33,534 nt of DNA from a virus. The DNA is taken from the IMG/VR virus record IMGVR_UViG_3300001750_000017, positions 1 to 33,534 of that record; one strand, 5' to 3'. The number at the start of each line of letters is the position of its first letter. Position 1 is the first letter of the stretch. Both the position numbers and the translations under genes were made by a program. The notes beneath the pieces were generated by a model. It made no database searches, was not told the origin of the DNA, and was given only the letters and a program-made list of their open reading frames with translations. Shown piece after piece: positions 12,332 through 22,160 of this stretch.

Positions 12332-12805
12332 CTACTCCTGTATAAAACTCTGGTAGTTATCAATAAAATCACTAGTGATCCCTTTTCCTTTATATGTATT
12401 ATAATACTTTTTCCAGTAATTGGCCATTCCTTCTACATCTCCTACCTCAGGGAGGGCTTCTGCGACCCTAAGGTAGTGTATTCTAGCCATTACAGTGGCG
12501 TAACGAAGGTCGTAAGTTATCTTCTCAAAGTTGTTGCTGACATGTTCTCCGTAGAACATCTTTATTTTTTTGACCAGCTCAGGCTTATAGTACAAATAGT
12601 TCCCCCAAATATCCTTATAGGTATTGGGCTCCATTTGATATATTCCACTTGCTGGCCCTGATATCTGCCTCAGGTAATAACCGAGGTGGCTTTCTTGCGC
12701 TGCTGTACCAAGGAGTAAGTCCACAGCTTTTTGAGAAAATAATTCCACATCCAAAAGAGCTGGTGTAATCACGCACTCCACAAGGTCTGTTTTTTTTATC
12801 CCCAT
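12332..12805 (-). CDS. Endolysin (lysozyme/transglycosylase-like)
   Basis: Likely cuts the glycan strands of peptidoglycan at lysis. Residues about 30-60 show the lysozyme-like core: GTAAQESHLG with the probable catalytic Glu38, then SGPASGIYQMEP. The rest is helical with aromatic residues (YWKKYYNTYKGKG). There is no signal peptide or membrane anchor, so it depends on the holin directly downstream. The start ATG at 12805 has TGGAG six bases upstream. A virion role is possible but less likely given its neighbours. Confidence 0.8.
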   Translation of the reverse strand: MGIKKTDLVECVITPALLDVELFSQKAVDLLLGTAAQESHLGYYLRQISGPASGIYQMEPNTYKDIWGNYLYYKPELVKKIKMFYGEHVSNNFEKITYDLRYATVMARIHYLRVAEALPEVGDVEGMANYWKKYYNTYKGKGITSDFIDNYQSFIQE

Positions 12806-13069
12806 TTATAACTCCAGGTAGTAGATGACATCTTCAATGGAGTATACAACCTTTGCGTTGCCTTTCCATCCGGCATGCCATTCTTCCTGGTGCGGAGTTA
12901 ACTTGCACGTCCGATTTTGCTTTATTTCAAACAAGTGGTTCTTACCCCTGAAGCCAACGAGGATGTCTGGGCACCCCCTCCCTACATTCGTAAGGTCGTG
13001 AACCGTGGCGCCCACAGACTTAAGGAGTGTTGTTATCTTCTTCTGGTTTAGGTCGACTCTTGAGCGCAT
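12806..13069 (-). CDS. VRR-NUC domain nuclease, 87 aa
   Basis: A compact PD-(D/E)xK nuclease. The core is GCPDILVGF (Asp35) followed by HLFEIK (Glu48, Lys50), the catalytic set of the VRR-NUC family, and a final strand VVYSIEDVIYYLEL. Family members resolve branched DNA or act as structure-specific nucleases, so this protein could remove branches from replicating DNA before packaging. It lies between the fibre-assembly-like gene and the endolysin, four bases from its upstream neighbour, in the late operon. Confidence 0.87.
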   Translation of the reverse strand: MRSRVDLNQKKITTLLKSVGATVHDLTNVGRGCPDILVGFRGKNHLFEIKQNRTCKLTPHQEEWHAGWKGNAKVVYSIEDVIYYLEL

Positions 13070-13073
13070 TCAT

Positions 13074-13595
13074 TTAAGCCACTACATACGGGACCGTAGG
13101 CCAATCCGCATTAATATCCACACTCTCTGGGTCAGTTGATGCGTCAATTACAGTGTAGAGAGCTCCGTAGTTATCAGCGCATGCCTCAATCAATAGCGCT
13201 TCCCCTTTCTGTATTTTCTTCAAATCGTCAAGAACTAAATCCTGAGGGTCCATGCTGGTATCATTCCACTTTAAAGGAAAGGTCAGCTCTCCTCTGTCCC
13301 CGGAGGCGATTAGTGTATTGATACAGTTTCGCTCTTCACCGCTTGAGGAATATATCTTATCGTTATAAGAAATATCCCCCTCCATATATCGCATCATCAC
13401 ACTCATCAGGTCACCTTTGCGCATATCCTTACGCTGGTCTAAAGTGTATTCCGGGTCTGGAGTGTTGCCTTCGGCAAGCCATTTCTGGTAGGTCAGCCAG
13501 TCTGAATTTGCTGAGTCATTGGGGATATATTTAATCTCACCACTTTGGCTGTCTTTATAGATAACGCCGCTTCCTGAAATTTGATATGTAATCAT
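13074..13595 (-). CDS. Tail-fibre assembly-like / fibre-associated protein, 173 aa
   Basis: The segment WLTYQKWLAEGNTPDPEY (about residues 33-50) is characteristic of tail-fibre assembly and related DUF-type proteins encoded after fibre genes. The remainder is a mixed domain with DLKKIQKGEALLIEACAD and a hydrophobic C-terminus. Its place directly after the long fibre gene supports a role as chaperone or tip-associated protein. The start ATG at 13595 follows AGGAGAATAAA. Confidence 0.7.
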   Translation of the reverse strand: MITYQISGSGVIYKDSQSGEIKYIPNDSANSDWLTYQKWLAEGNTPDPEYTLDQRKDMRKGDLMSVMMRYMEGDISYNDKIYSSSGEERNCINTLIASGDRGELTFPLKWNDTSMDPQDLVLDDLKKIQKGEALLIEACADNYGALYTVIDASTDPESVDINADWPTVPYVVA

Positions 13596-13604
13596 TTTAT
13601 TCTC

Positions 13605-15467
13605 CTATGTAAGTTCAGCTTGAGCCCACCAATGGCCACCAATAATGGCATTATTAATCAACCAGGCTGCTCCTATTTCCGATAGGCTAAACCCAGCCGT
13701 GTTCCCATCTCGAAGCGTCACAGGCCCTGCAGCTGGGGCTTGTGGGCTCCAAGTTGTCTCCTCCCATTGACCTAAGGTGCCACTACGGTTCGCTACATTC
13801 ACCGTGGGGGTTGCGCGCTTGACTGTTTTATATGGTATTGTTAAAGAAATATGTCTATTATTTGCAGTCCCATTATGCACCTCGGTAATAGCCTGGCCCA
13901 CTTCTGTAGCAGCTCTCAGCTGACCAAAGTTATAACTTTGCTCATAGTATCTTTGGCATAAGGAAATTTCTTGCTCCACACTGCGGTATGGGAAGGTGGA
14001 TGGAATTATATCCCCTGGCGTTATCGACACTAAAGCTATCCTAAATATATTGGCCGCCGATGCTACTCCATTCACCTGGTTGGTGGAAGAGATAATAGAG
14101 GTGCCACTTGTTGTCCATGCATCTAATGTGGATGTGCTTATATCGGGCCCTGAAGCCATAGAGAAAAACACTCTTAAGCCAGACCCGTTATCTATATTCC
14201 AATTCCCCACGTTTGCAATAGTTGGAATTGAGATGGTAACTTTCTCCCAAGTATTGGCGACCGAGATTGTATATTCTTTAACTAAAAATCTTCCAGAATC
14301 GAAATTTTGAAACCCTATAGAGTGGATTCCGACTGTAGAAGATTTTACATAAAACTGAAGAACCGCTGTTGATTCAAATATCTCAGCAAAATCAAACCCC
14401 TCTATAATATATCGGTACCCAAAGAAATCATTGGTAGCCGGGGAAGCTATCGCATTTACGACTGTAAGGCCTAAAGAGTGCTGAGTGTGGTAATTCGCAA
14501 CACCAAAAGAAGGGGCGTCCGTAATCTTAGCGCAGGTATTTCCAGTTACAGCCCCATCCTGAATCATTTCAAACCTGTCAGCCACATAGATATCTCCACT
14601 TCCTGTGGCCGTCGTTAATCTTTGGAATGGGTTTGTGCTAAAGTTACCACCAATAATAAGATTGGTATCACTTTCGGCAATCTCGAGCCCGGCGATTGCA
14701 TTCGTGTTGGCGGTAATGTTGGTAGCGTTAGTTGTAATATTACTGGTGTTGGTTGCAATGTTAGCTGTATTGGTGGCAATATTAGCCGTGTTGGTGGCAA
14801 TCTGCCCTCCAAATGTATCCACTTTGACCAGCTGGTCATGAGCCGTGATGGAACCTGCCGCAGCACTCTCAAACCCAACAATACGAGAGCCGTCACTTCC
14901 CACGCCTTGAGATGCCAGTTCAGAGCGCAGAGTGTTTACATCTGCATTTGGCTCCAGCTTGGCCTTTGTAATTCCTGTACCAGTAGCGTTCATTTGCCAG
15001 AATTCTTCGGCATCTAGGATGGGGAGATGTACGTCTCTGCTTTTATCAACAATGGAGGCGTCCTGGTATCGAATAGATAGCTCGGAAATTCTCATTTCAT
15101 TATCTTGGGTGAAAATGATCTCCTTATTCAGGTCATTATTTATTTCATCTGCAGTAAAGCCGCCAGGCTTAAAGTTTGATGTTCTTTCTACGGGCGCATC
15201 TCTTTGCAGAGTGATTCTGTCAAGAGCAGCCGCCCCACTCACCAGAACAACGGTGCCACCGCCTGAAATACCTACGCCAGTAACATTGTAATGCACGTCT
15301 AAAATAAGAATATCTGCCGCATCATTTCCTGTCTGCCCGCTGGGTGTTTGGTAGACTAAGATATCGGATGCTTTGCTGATAACAAAGTCGTAAGTAAAAA
15401 CTGTTTGTGCAGCCGCAGCCACATACTGGTTTCTAGGAAGATTGTCGCTTACAACATAACTCACCAT
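13605..15467 (-). CDS. Tail fibre / receptor-binding protein
   Basis: A 620-residue fibre. The N-terminal about 150 residues match the T7-type fibre anchor domain that binds the tail tube (ending with FTADEINNDLNKE and HLPILDAEEFWQM). A trimeric coiled-coil shaft follows, with five 7-residue repeats (IATNTAN type). The C-terminal 330 residues start with NLIIGGNFSTNPFQR and look like a carbohydrate-binding beta-sandwich plus a tip. A TTG at 15482 extends the frame, but ATG 15467 has AAGGAG six bases upstream. Host specificity should lie in the C-terminal part. Confidence 0.9.
   Translation of the reverse strand: MVSYVVSDNLPRNQYVAAAAQTVFTYDFVISKASDILVYQTPSGQTGNDAADILILDVHYNVTGVGISGGGTVVLVSGAAALDRITLQRDAPVERTSNFKPGGFTADEINNDLNKEIIFTQDNEMRISELSIRYQDASIVDKSRDVHLPILDAEEFWQMNATGTGITKAKLEPNADVNTLRSELASQGVGSDGSRIVGFESAAAGSITAHDQLVKVDTFGGQIATNTANIATNTANIATNTSNITTNATNITANTNAIAGLEIAESDTNLIIGGNFSTNPFQRLTTATGSGDIYVADRFEMIQDGAVTGNTCAKITDAPSFGVANYHTQHSLGLTVVNAIASPATNDFFGYRYIIEGFDFAEIFESTAVLQFYVKSSTVGIHSIGFQNFDSGRFLVKEYTISVANTWEKVTISIPTIANVGNWNIDNGSGLRVFFSMASGPDISTSTLDAWTTSGTSIISSTNQVNGVASAANIFRIALVSITPGDIIPSTFPYRSVEQEISLCQRYYEQSYNFGQLRAATEVGQAITEVHNGTANNRHISLTIPYKTVKRATPTVNVANRSGTLGQWEETTWSPQAPAAGPVTLRDGNTAGFSLSEIGAAWLINNAIIGGHWWAQAELT
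14697..14801 (-). repeat. 21-bp heptad repeats in the fibre gene
   Basis: Five tandem 21-base units encode IATNTAN, IATNTAN, IATNTSN, ITTNATN and ITANTNA. Asn and Thr at fixed positions fit a trimeric coiled coil. The first units are nearly identical in DNA, so copy number could change by slippage or recombination without breaking the frame. Confidence 0.85.
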
Positions 15468-15478
15468 GTCATTCTCCT

Positions 15479-18019
15479 TCAAGGATTAAATAAAAATTTC
15501 TGGCCATTCTCTTTCTCTAGTCGATGCTTCATTCTTCGCTTATATCCTGGGCTAACCCTTTCCTGTAGCCTATCCAGAAACAAATAGTCTAGCAGAGTTC
15601 GAGTGAACCATAAATTGATAAAAGGCGTATTATTCTCTACTAAATGCAGAGTACTATTACTTGGGTTATCTAAGCCTCTTACTTGGGCTAATATCTTCGC
15701 CACATCATCCAGGGTTCCCGCCGAAGGCCCGAGTAAAGTCTTGGTAAAGTCTCTTCCAAATCGGTCATATTCTCCAAACAAAAAGTCACCGTAAATGGCG
15801 CCACCACCACCCTGGAGGAAGGCGGCCAACCAAGTCCTGGCTAGCTTCGGACTTCTCGGCTCTCTGTTTTTAACGATGTCTTTCGCTGACATTGCAACAT
15901 ACCCTAGCGCGGTTGAGCTAATCATAACCTCAACCAACCCCATGATGTCAGCGTTTCCACTTATAAGTGAGTCTATGGCGCCTTGGTCTCCACCCCCTAC
16001 AAGAGCTCGACCTAGCACTCTCTTCGTGAATGCGATAGAGTAATATTTAAACTGGCCAACATAGCGAGCAAACTCACCCCATAGAGTGCCAGGTTGAGTC
16101 CCTCTAATAATTAGAGCCCGGTCAGAAGCTGATGGTTGAACATTGGCAGAGTCCGTTTGGTCGATAAAGAAGGTTCTTAGCCTGTCTTCTAGGTCAATCC
16201 TTGTTCTATCCAGGAGGGATGGGCTTACTTCTTCCGGGCTTTTGCCAAGGTAAGCAGCTATCTTCTCTTTTGAAAGGGTCTGTGCCGAGTCAGGCGTGAT
16301 AAATATTTCATTGCCATGGGGTTTTACTCCATTCTTCCTGAATAAGTCCCACTCCTTTCCCTCTATACCATAAATCCTTAAAGCTCTTTGAACGCCTGAC
16401 TCCAGTCCTTCGAAGCTCACATCTTTATGAAGGGCTAAGTTTTTTGACAAGGTCATGCCGATGCTTTGGCGACTAACTTGGTCCCACCATTCATTACCCG
16501 ACAGCTTGAAAAATGTTTGCATAGCTTTAGTCATGTGGCCACTGGGGGTGTCGGGGTTGGCAAAGTAAGCATTCATATTCCCAATATGCGAATCTGAATA
16601 GGTGCCCATTAGTGCGCCAAGTATTTTCCGCTCCTTATCACCACGGCCCTTCAGGAGTCCAGCGACTCCTTCTGAGTATCGGTCCAGGAAACCTATTCCA
16701 TGCTCTCGCATTAAAGCCGCACGTGGCGCCAGGTCAGCAATAGAGGTCAGTGTTATTAACCCTAGCTTAGCAAGGACGTTATTAGACCTAATGGCTCGAC
16801 CTATTTTTGCTGATAAATTACTTACTACTATTCGAGTATCTCCGTTCAGCTCTGCAAAAACATCTTTTGCAAATCTAACAGATTTTTTGAGTTTCGGATT
16901 TGATTTTTCTGACTGCGATACGTCTTCAATTAAAGAATCTAGAAATGCCTCCGGATTGGTTCCCATCTTCTGAAGGAGGCCTAGGTTTTCACCGGTGCTT
17001 TTAAGGCTGCCTATAATAGAGTCTTGGACGGAACCGCTGCCGTATCTCTGGTTATACTCAAACCATGATGAACCATCTTTGAAATGCAGCTTTCTTGACT
17101 GGCTCAGCTTCTTAGCCAAGTTACCTGGGCCTTTAAATACAAATTCCCCCGGAGTTTCATTTGCCTTAGATGCGGTCAGGTGTATGCCGCTTACCAGACC
17201 CTCATGAACTTCTTTTAGATACTCTTCTTTATCCCCAAAATATTTAATACGGCTCCAGTCAAGCTTGGGGTTTATAAAGTTTTTCCACTTGTTGAAAGCT
17301 ATTTCTTTAAGGCGCTCTCGAGTTTCAGCAAAACTTCTTGTTGCGCTGAAAATCTCACTCCTTAGCTTAACGCGCTCAGATATTGAATCAGCTGCGTGCA
17401 AAAGTCTTTCTGGATTGTGACTCTGCCTGCCCATGTATTCCGGTAAATCCCCAACTGGAACACCTTCTCTTCTTAGGAGTTTTCTTGCATTATTAAATGT
17501 GTCTCTTACTACTGACGATAAAGCCTTGGCTGATTCATTTTTTGATGAGCCGGCCTCAAACATTTCCTGAGCTAAGGACTCTTCAATATCGCTGCTCTTA
17601 AAGGAATCTAGTAAATCATCTTTTAGGAGTCGAACTAATAAATCGCTTAACATCTTTTGGGAGTTTGATTTTTGAAGAGCTCCGACGGAGAACCTGCTGT
17701 TTTTAATATTTGATTGGACACCATCTAAAAATGCGTTCAGGCCCCGAGTCTTGTCTTTAAAGCTATTGATAAGCGTCAATGCATCATTTTTTTTTATAAC
17801 ATTTAAAAGTCGATTGTATTTTTCAAATTGCTCAGCCACTGAGAGCTCGTCCACCATCTCTTTCCCTGTTTGCCTAAGCGCGTCTTCCATTGTTGTGGCG
17901 GATGACTTAACTTTCTCCTGAGCTGTATTCCTCAGCTCCTCAATTAATCTCTCAGCATCCTTAGAGTTTATGATCCCCTCTGCTGATTTTCTTATTTGCT
18001 TGGCACAAAATTTACTCAT
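15479..18019 (-). CDS. Internal virion / ejection protein, 846 aa
   Basis: This is the last of the large virion genes before the fibre and occupies the place of T7 gp16. The sequence is mostly helical. Its middle includes the phrase PEYMGRQSHNPERLL (about residue 200), which resembles conserved motifs of large polyvalent-type ejection proteins. A hydrophobic stretch near residue 700 (LVEVMISSTALGYVAM) could insert in a membrane during DNA entry. No lysozyme domain was seen. ATGA overlap with the upstream 598-aa gene suggests that the two together correspond to one large ejection protein. Function assigned by position and composition. Confidence 0.75.
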   Translation of the reverse strand: MSKFCAKQIRKSAEGIINSKDAERLIEELRNTAQEKVKSSATTMEDALRQTGKEMVDELSVAEQFEKYNRLLNVIKKNDALTLINSFKDKTRGLNAFLDGVQSNIKNSRFSVGALQKSNSQKMLSDLLVRLLKDDLLDSFKSSDIEESLAQEMFEAGSSKNESAKALSSVVRDTFNNARKLLRREGVPVGDLPEYMGRQSHNPERLLHAADSISERVKLRSEIFSATRSFAETRERLKEIAFNKWKNFINPKLDWSRIKYFGDKEEYLKEVHEGLVSGIHLTASKANETPGEFVFKGPGNLAKKLSQSRKLHFKDGSSWFEYNQRYGSGSVQDSIIGSLKSTGENLGLLQKMGTNPEAFLDSLIEDVSQSEKSNPKLKKSVRFAKDVFAELNGDTRIVVSNLSAKIGRAIRSNNVLAKLGLITLTSIADLAPRAALMREHGIGFLDRYSEGVAGLLKGRGDKERKILGALMGTYSDSHIGNMNAYFANPDTPSGHMTKAMQTFFKLSGNEWWDQVSRQSIGMTLSKNLALHKDVSFEGLESGVQRALRIYGIEGKEWDLFRKNGVKPHGNEIFITPDSAQTLSKEKIAAYLGKSPEEVSPSLLDRTRIDLEDRLRTFFIDQTDSANVQPSASDRALIIRGTQPGTLWGEFARYVGQFKYYSIAFTKRVLGRALVGGGDQGAIDSLISGNADIMGLVEVMISSTALGYVAMSAKDIVKNREPRSPKLARTWLAAFLQGGGGAIYGDFLFGEYDRFGRDFTKTLLGPSAGTLDDVAKILAQVRGLDNPSNSTLHLVENNTPFINLWFTRTLLDYLFLDRLQERVSPGYKRRMKHRLEKENGQKFLFNP

Positions 18020-19812
18020 ACTGGGTTCCTTACTAGGCAGTCTACAGCCTCAGCGATGGATTTTTTTATCCTCTCAAATTTCGAAGCAACTTCCTTCCCC
18101 TCTTCAAGGATTTCTTTATCTTCTTCCGATAGCTCTAGGCTATCCACTATTGCCTGCATTTCATCTAGGTCGCTAACTTCTGGTTTCTCTGGTATAGATT
18201 CCGCGTCTTTATTGTAGGCGTCATTCCGCTCTTTATTTACTACAGAGTCGCCTTCGTATGAGTTAATCTTTTTTGACGATGCCTTTAACGCATTTATGTC
18301 AACCGGTCTTCCTGAATCCTGTTGGATTATATCCTCTGTTTCATGGTGTTTAATTTGATTTTCTAAAATATTATTTTCTTTCTTTCTTTTTGATATCTCT
18401 TTTCTTACCTCTGTTATTCTTTTGGTTGGTTTTTTTGACCCTTTTATCTCAAACAGCCTGTTTTCGGCGTGTGAAATTTTCTCGTTAAACCCATCGAGTT
18501 CCTTGCTTAATCTTTGAGCTTCTTCCGGGGATTTTTCTCCAATCTCTTTTTCAATCAACTCGGACGACTCTTTATGCTCTGAGACTCTTTTGTTTATAAA
18601 CTCCTCTTCCTTCCCGTTAATCATGTCAGATAAAAACTGTTCGTCCTGGGGAGTCCTAAGCTCTTTTGGCGTGCCGGAAATAGTTAATGATTTTTTTATC
18701 TCATCGTTTAATGGTAGCTTTTTTAAAAAAAGACGGTCAGATGCGGTCCGCTTAAAATCTGGTTTCTCTAATATTTCTTTCCCTTTTTTTATTATATCCT
18801 TAGCATGAAGCGGTTTGTCTTCAGAGACAATCCCTTTTACCTTTTTATCGAACGCTTCCTTATCCTTGATAGAAACTTCTTCATTCTCAAGTGATTCTAT
18901 GGTTTTTTTATTCTCTGACTGCTTTGCAACTATTGACGCACGCTCTTCAGGGGATATATTCTCTATCTCTCCCTTGTCATTAAGGCGAGCATCTCGATAT
19001 CCATTATTTATTATCTCATCAACATGAACGCTTTTACCAGCTGACATTTGGTTGGCAGCTGTCTCAACAGCTTCTCGATAAGACTTTCTAGTTATAGGCT
19101 GATGGAAGCCAAACTTACCCCTGATTAACCCTCCCAGACCAGCGTTCAAACCGATGGTGGCTATTGCATTTATTGCCGAAGGGTCTTCACCATAAACTGT
19201 GTCACTCTCAAACTCTACTGCAGCACTGGGGATCGTTGCCAAGGCAAACTCACTAAAACCTACCCCGGCTTTTCTGGTGGTTGCTAATGATGTTTCACCT
19301 ATTTTCTCTAAAATAGAACTGTTTGTTTTGCCCATCATAAAGTTAGCGCCTTTAAAGGCTGCAACGTTAATAGGGTCAAGAACAAAACCAAGTGATGAGC
19401 CAGCAAATCTAGATGCTACCGAAAGAAGGCCTGGGTTCATTCTTCCGAGCCTAGCCTGGGTTGCCTCTTTGACGTCTAATCTATGGGCAGCTGCGCGAGC
19501 AACACTTTCAGGGACACCATCACCGGATGTTTTTAGCTTATCAAAAGAAAGGCTTTCTCTGAATAAGTCAGATTTCTCCCACTCATCCTTGGTTAACTTT
19601 TTCCCCTGTCTCGCGTCTTGCGATAAGAAAGTATTGGCTTGTGACAACAGGCTTAATGTTGGTCCGGAGCTAAGGCTTTCAGCCGCGGATAATCCGAGCC
19701 CATCAAAAAAACCAGTAGTCGGTGCGGTTTCAAAATCCGATACATCTCTAGTTGTATTCTCTGGAAGGTATATTCCAGTTAGATTTCCTTCTGTCTCACT
19801 TTCTACACTCAT
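18016..19812 (-). CDS. Internal virion / ejection protein, 598 aa
   Basis: A helical, very charged protein. Residues about 120-250 are Gly/Ala-rich with amphipathic or hydrophobic stretches (INAIATIGLNAGLGGLI). The C-terminal 330 residues are Lys/Glu-rich coiled coil. It lies between two other ejection-type genes and overlaps the next by ATGA. In related phages the equivalent genes encode proteins stored in the capsid core and injected with DNA. No enzyme motif recognised. Confidence 0.72.
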   Translation of the reverse strand: MSVESETEGNLTGIYLPENTTRDVSDFETAPTTGFFDGLGLSAAESLSSGPTLSLLSQANTFLSQDARQGKKLTKDEWEKSDLFRESLSFDKLKTSGDGVPESVARAAAHRLDVKEATQARLGRMNPGLLSVASRFAGSSLGFVLDPINVAAFKGANFMMGKTNSSILEKIGETSLATTRKAGVGFSEFALATIPSAAVEFESDTVYGEDPSAINAIATIGLNAGLGGLIRGKFGFHQPITRKSYREAVETAANQMSAGKSVHVDEIINNGYRDARLNDKGEIENISPEERASIVAKQSENKKTIESLENEEVSIKDKEAFDKKVKGIVSEDKPLHAKDIIKKGKEILEKPDFKRTASDRLFLKKLPLNDEIKKSLTISGTPKELRTPQDEQFLSDMINGKEEEFINKRVSEHKESSELIEKEIGEKSPEEAQRLSKELDGFNEKISHAENRLFEIKGSKKPTKRITEVRKEISKRKKENNILENQIKHHETEDIIQQDSGRPVDINALKASSKKINSYEGDSVVNKERNDAYNKDAESIPEKPEVSDLDEMQAIVDSLELSEEDKEILEEGKEVASKFERIKKSIAEAVDCLVRNPV

Positions 19813-19814
19813 TT

Positions 19815-22160
19815 CTACTCTTCATCCTCATCTAAACCAAGTATTTTCCTAATGTCATTCTCATCACTAACATCAAATAAAGACTTGTTTTGCTCCTGAG
19901 AGAAAGTTTCCCCTTGTTTCTGAGCTTCAAATGCTTGCTCTGCAGCCGTCTGAACATTTAAGTTCAAAACCTTATTGATAGGACTTGATGGGTTAGCAAG
20001 TTGTGAGAATGAAAATGAAAAATCAACACCATTCTTTAGCTTTACTGGGGAACCTGAGCCATCGGCCAGGTACATTCCTGAGTCATCAGCCTTGTTTTGA
20101 AAGAACGAATTTCTCATCAAATCTGAGCGATAAGTTATCTGTCTAGCACCTTCTGAAAGCTCGGGGAAATAAGTCGGAGGAACTCTTAGCTCTAGATTTT
20201 TACCAAGCTCATCTCCTTCAAAAATCCTGACTCCCTCTACGTTTCGCAATCTTTCCTGGAATGCTTTCCCTATGGCTACTATCCTAGAGATTGGTACTTG
20301 AGACTTAACCGGCACCCTAAAGTTATTTCCGTTATAAGAGCTGTACTCGTAGTTTGAATTTATTACCGATGTCGCCTTTTTTGATGCATCACCCTTCCCC
20401 ATTTTCCTTGCAAGAATGAGTGACAATTTGTAAAGCTGCTCTCTGGTGTTATTTATCACAGGGACAGTGGCTCCATTTCCAAGAGTAGATTCCCATACCG
20501 AAGTGTCTTCCGCCACACTAGAGCGTAAGGATTTAAGGTCTACAGAGTCTTTGACGACTTTCTCCAGGTCACCCGTGGGTAAAGACCATGCGTCGGTAGC
20601 ATCTGGAATTAAAGATAGAACTTGCTCATTATTTAACATGGAATTATAAAACATAGAGGCTTGATGGGCTCCAGCTCTATTTAAATCCCTCAAGGCGACA
20701 GAGCTATACTTCCCGTGCTTGTCAGCCTCTGCTCTTATAATCGCTGCTTGCTCAGCAACATTTGTTCTGGCATTGATTTCCTGGGCAATAAAAGCCGCCC
20801 TATCATTTGGAACCACCCTTACTTCATCCTGGGTTAGACCCATGTTTTTTTGTGTGGCAAGCAAAGCTTGGTCAGTAACCTGGGCTAAATGCTTAGCATC
20901 CTCTTCCTTACTTAAGACCCCTCGCATACCTGAATCATTGTATGATTTAATCGCATTCTGAACTTCTGGCGAAGGGAAAGTGTATCCTGCTGGATTATTC
21001 TTAAATTCTTTTATTTGCTTTTTATTTTCTTGCTCTATCTGATTAAACTCACTAAGACGCTCAGCAGCTCCGGGTCTCGTTAGGTCTATTCTTTCCCTGG
21101 CCCTGTTTATCATTATGTTTTTTTGGGCGATACCCTCATAGCGAATAGCCTCTGCTGTTGTCCAAAACTTTTTAGCCCCCTCTACTTGACGCCTGAATCT
21201 ATCGGCTTTGTGAGGTGCTGCCATCTCCACCATTGCTATACGCGCTTCCACATCCTCGGGAGCCTCTCCATTTTGGATTTGAACCACCGTATCTTTCATT
21301 ACTTCATTTATCTTATCAGCCCGGACCCGGATAGATTGCTTTCTCTGGCGGAGAATACCTCGCATCTTAATGGTTAATCTCTCTTTTTCCTCGGGAGATA
21401 GTCCAGTTGTCTTGGAGTCTTCAAAGATTTTTAAATATTTATCACCGTTTTTAAACTTCTCTTGAACAACTAAAGGTTGGTCGACCTCGTCGTTCTCAAG
21501 TGCTCGGTGAAAATCACCCAGATAGGTCTGTTCTTGGAGGGATTTGTTTAAACCTTCTTTAAGGGCGGTAAATTTTGATGAGCTTATAAGGCCAGATTCT
21601 AAGGCTAAGTTTAAAGACTGAACAACCTGACCATTTATGCCCGCCGCTGATATTGCATCCCCTTCAAAAGCTTGATTTTCTGCATCTGTCTTATTTTTAA
21701 AGTAACTTTCATCTAAATCCGCTTGCATCCGGCTGGTTGCCACCTTTCGCAGGCTGCGTCTGATATCTTCTTTCCCGCCCTCCACATAGGCAGACGCGAT
21801 ATTGGTGATGGCTGCCCGGTTTTCCGGCTGTATAGAAGGCATGACGCCTTCTAAATACCCGGCTGCGGCATTCTGAAAAGACCCCAAGCTATGGGTTCCA
21901 AAGTTTTTAGGGTCTAAATGCTCTTCCTTTATTCTGTTTATGTTGTCTCGGATATCAATACCGGCAGCTATTTTAGAGGTTTGTAGCGCTTGCTTATCCT
22001 CGACGGCTCTTTTCTTTTGTATTAATTGGCCTGAAACAAATGCTTTATTACTCAATCCATCTAAAGCTGATGTTAATTTGGCAAAAGATTGACTAACCGG
22101 GGCATCTGATTCTTGGGGTTGAATGGCAACCTGGCTTTGAAGTTGAAGTAAGCTTGGCAT
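19815..22160 (-). CDS. Internal virion protein (T7 gp15-like), 781 aa
   Basis: A large, nearly all-helical soluble protein whose size and order (after the gp14-like gene and before the last ejection proteins) correspond to T7 gp15 (747 aa). The N-terminus is Gln/Ser-rich and the C-terminus acidic (ILGLDEDEE). It probably forms part of the inner core and the periplasmic tunnel for DNA entry. The start ATG overlaps the previous stop (TAATG). Identification is by synteny; no catalytic motif is visible. Confidence 0.75.
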   Translation of the reverse strand: MPSLLQLQSQVAIQPQESDAPVSQSFAKLTSALDGLSNKAFVSGQLIQKKRAVEDKQALQTSKIAAGIDIRDNINRIKEEHLDPKNFGTHSLGSFQNAAAGYLEGVMPSIQPENRAAITNIASAYVEGGKEDIRRSLRKVATSRMQADLDESYFKNKTDAENQAFEGDAISAAGINGQVVQSLNLALESGLISSSKFTALKEGLNKSLQEQTYLGDFHRALENDEVDQPLVVQEKFKNGDKYLKIFEDSKTTGLSPEEKERLTIKMRGILRQRKQSIRVRADKINEVMKDTVVQIQNGEAPEDVEARIAMVEMAAPHKADRFRRQVEGAKKFWTTAEAIRYEGIAQKNIMINRARERIDLTRPGAAERLSEFNQIEQENKKQIKEFKNNPAGYTFPSPEVQNAIKSYNDSGMRGVLSKEEDAKHLAQVTDQALLATQKNMGLTQDEVRVVPNDRAAFIAQEINARTNVAEQAAIIRAEADKHGKYSSVALRDLNRAGAHQASMFYNSMLNNEQVLSLIPDATDAWSLPTGDLEKVVKDSVDLKSLRSSVAEDTSVWESTLGNGATVPVINNTREQLYKLSLILARKMGKGDASKKATSVINSNYEYSSYNGNNFRVPVKSQVPISRIVAIGKAFQERLRNVEGVRIFEGDELGKNLELRVPPTYFPELSEGARQITYRSDLMRNSFFQNKADDSGMYLADGSGSPVKLKNGVDFSFSFSQLANPSSPINKVLNLNVQTAAEQAFEAQKQGETFSQEQNKSLFDVSDENDIRKILGLDEDEE

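Noticed and set aside
12529-12532. Walker B in TerL lacking Asp as a sign of inactivation
   Set aside because: The real motif (residues 131-136, GYISSE) is the usual Ser-Glu form in this TerL subgroup, and the other catalytic residues are present.
14605-15017. Plus- and minus-strand ORFs with regular repeats
   Set aside because: They are frame shadows of the 21-bp repeats in the fibre gene.
13605-15467. Diversity-generating retroelement in the fibre gene
   Set aside because: No reverse transcriptase gene and no template-repeat copy were seen.
19199-19852. A 217-codon plus-strand ORF
   Set aside because: It lies antisense within the ejection protein gene and its start, has no ribosome site, and its composition mirrors the opposite strand.
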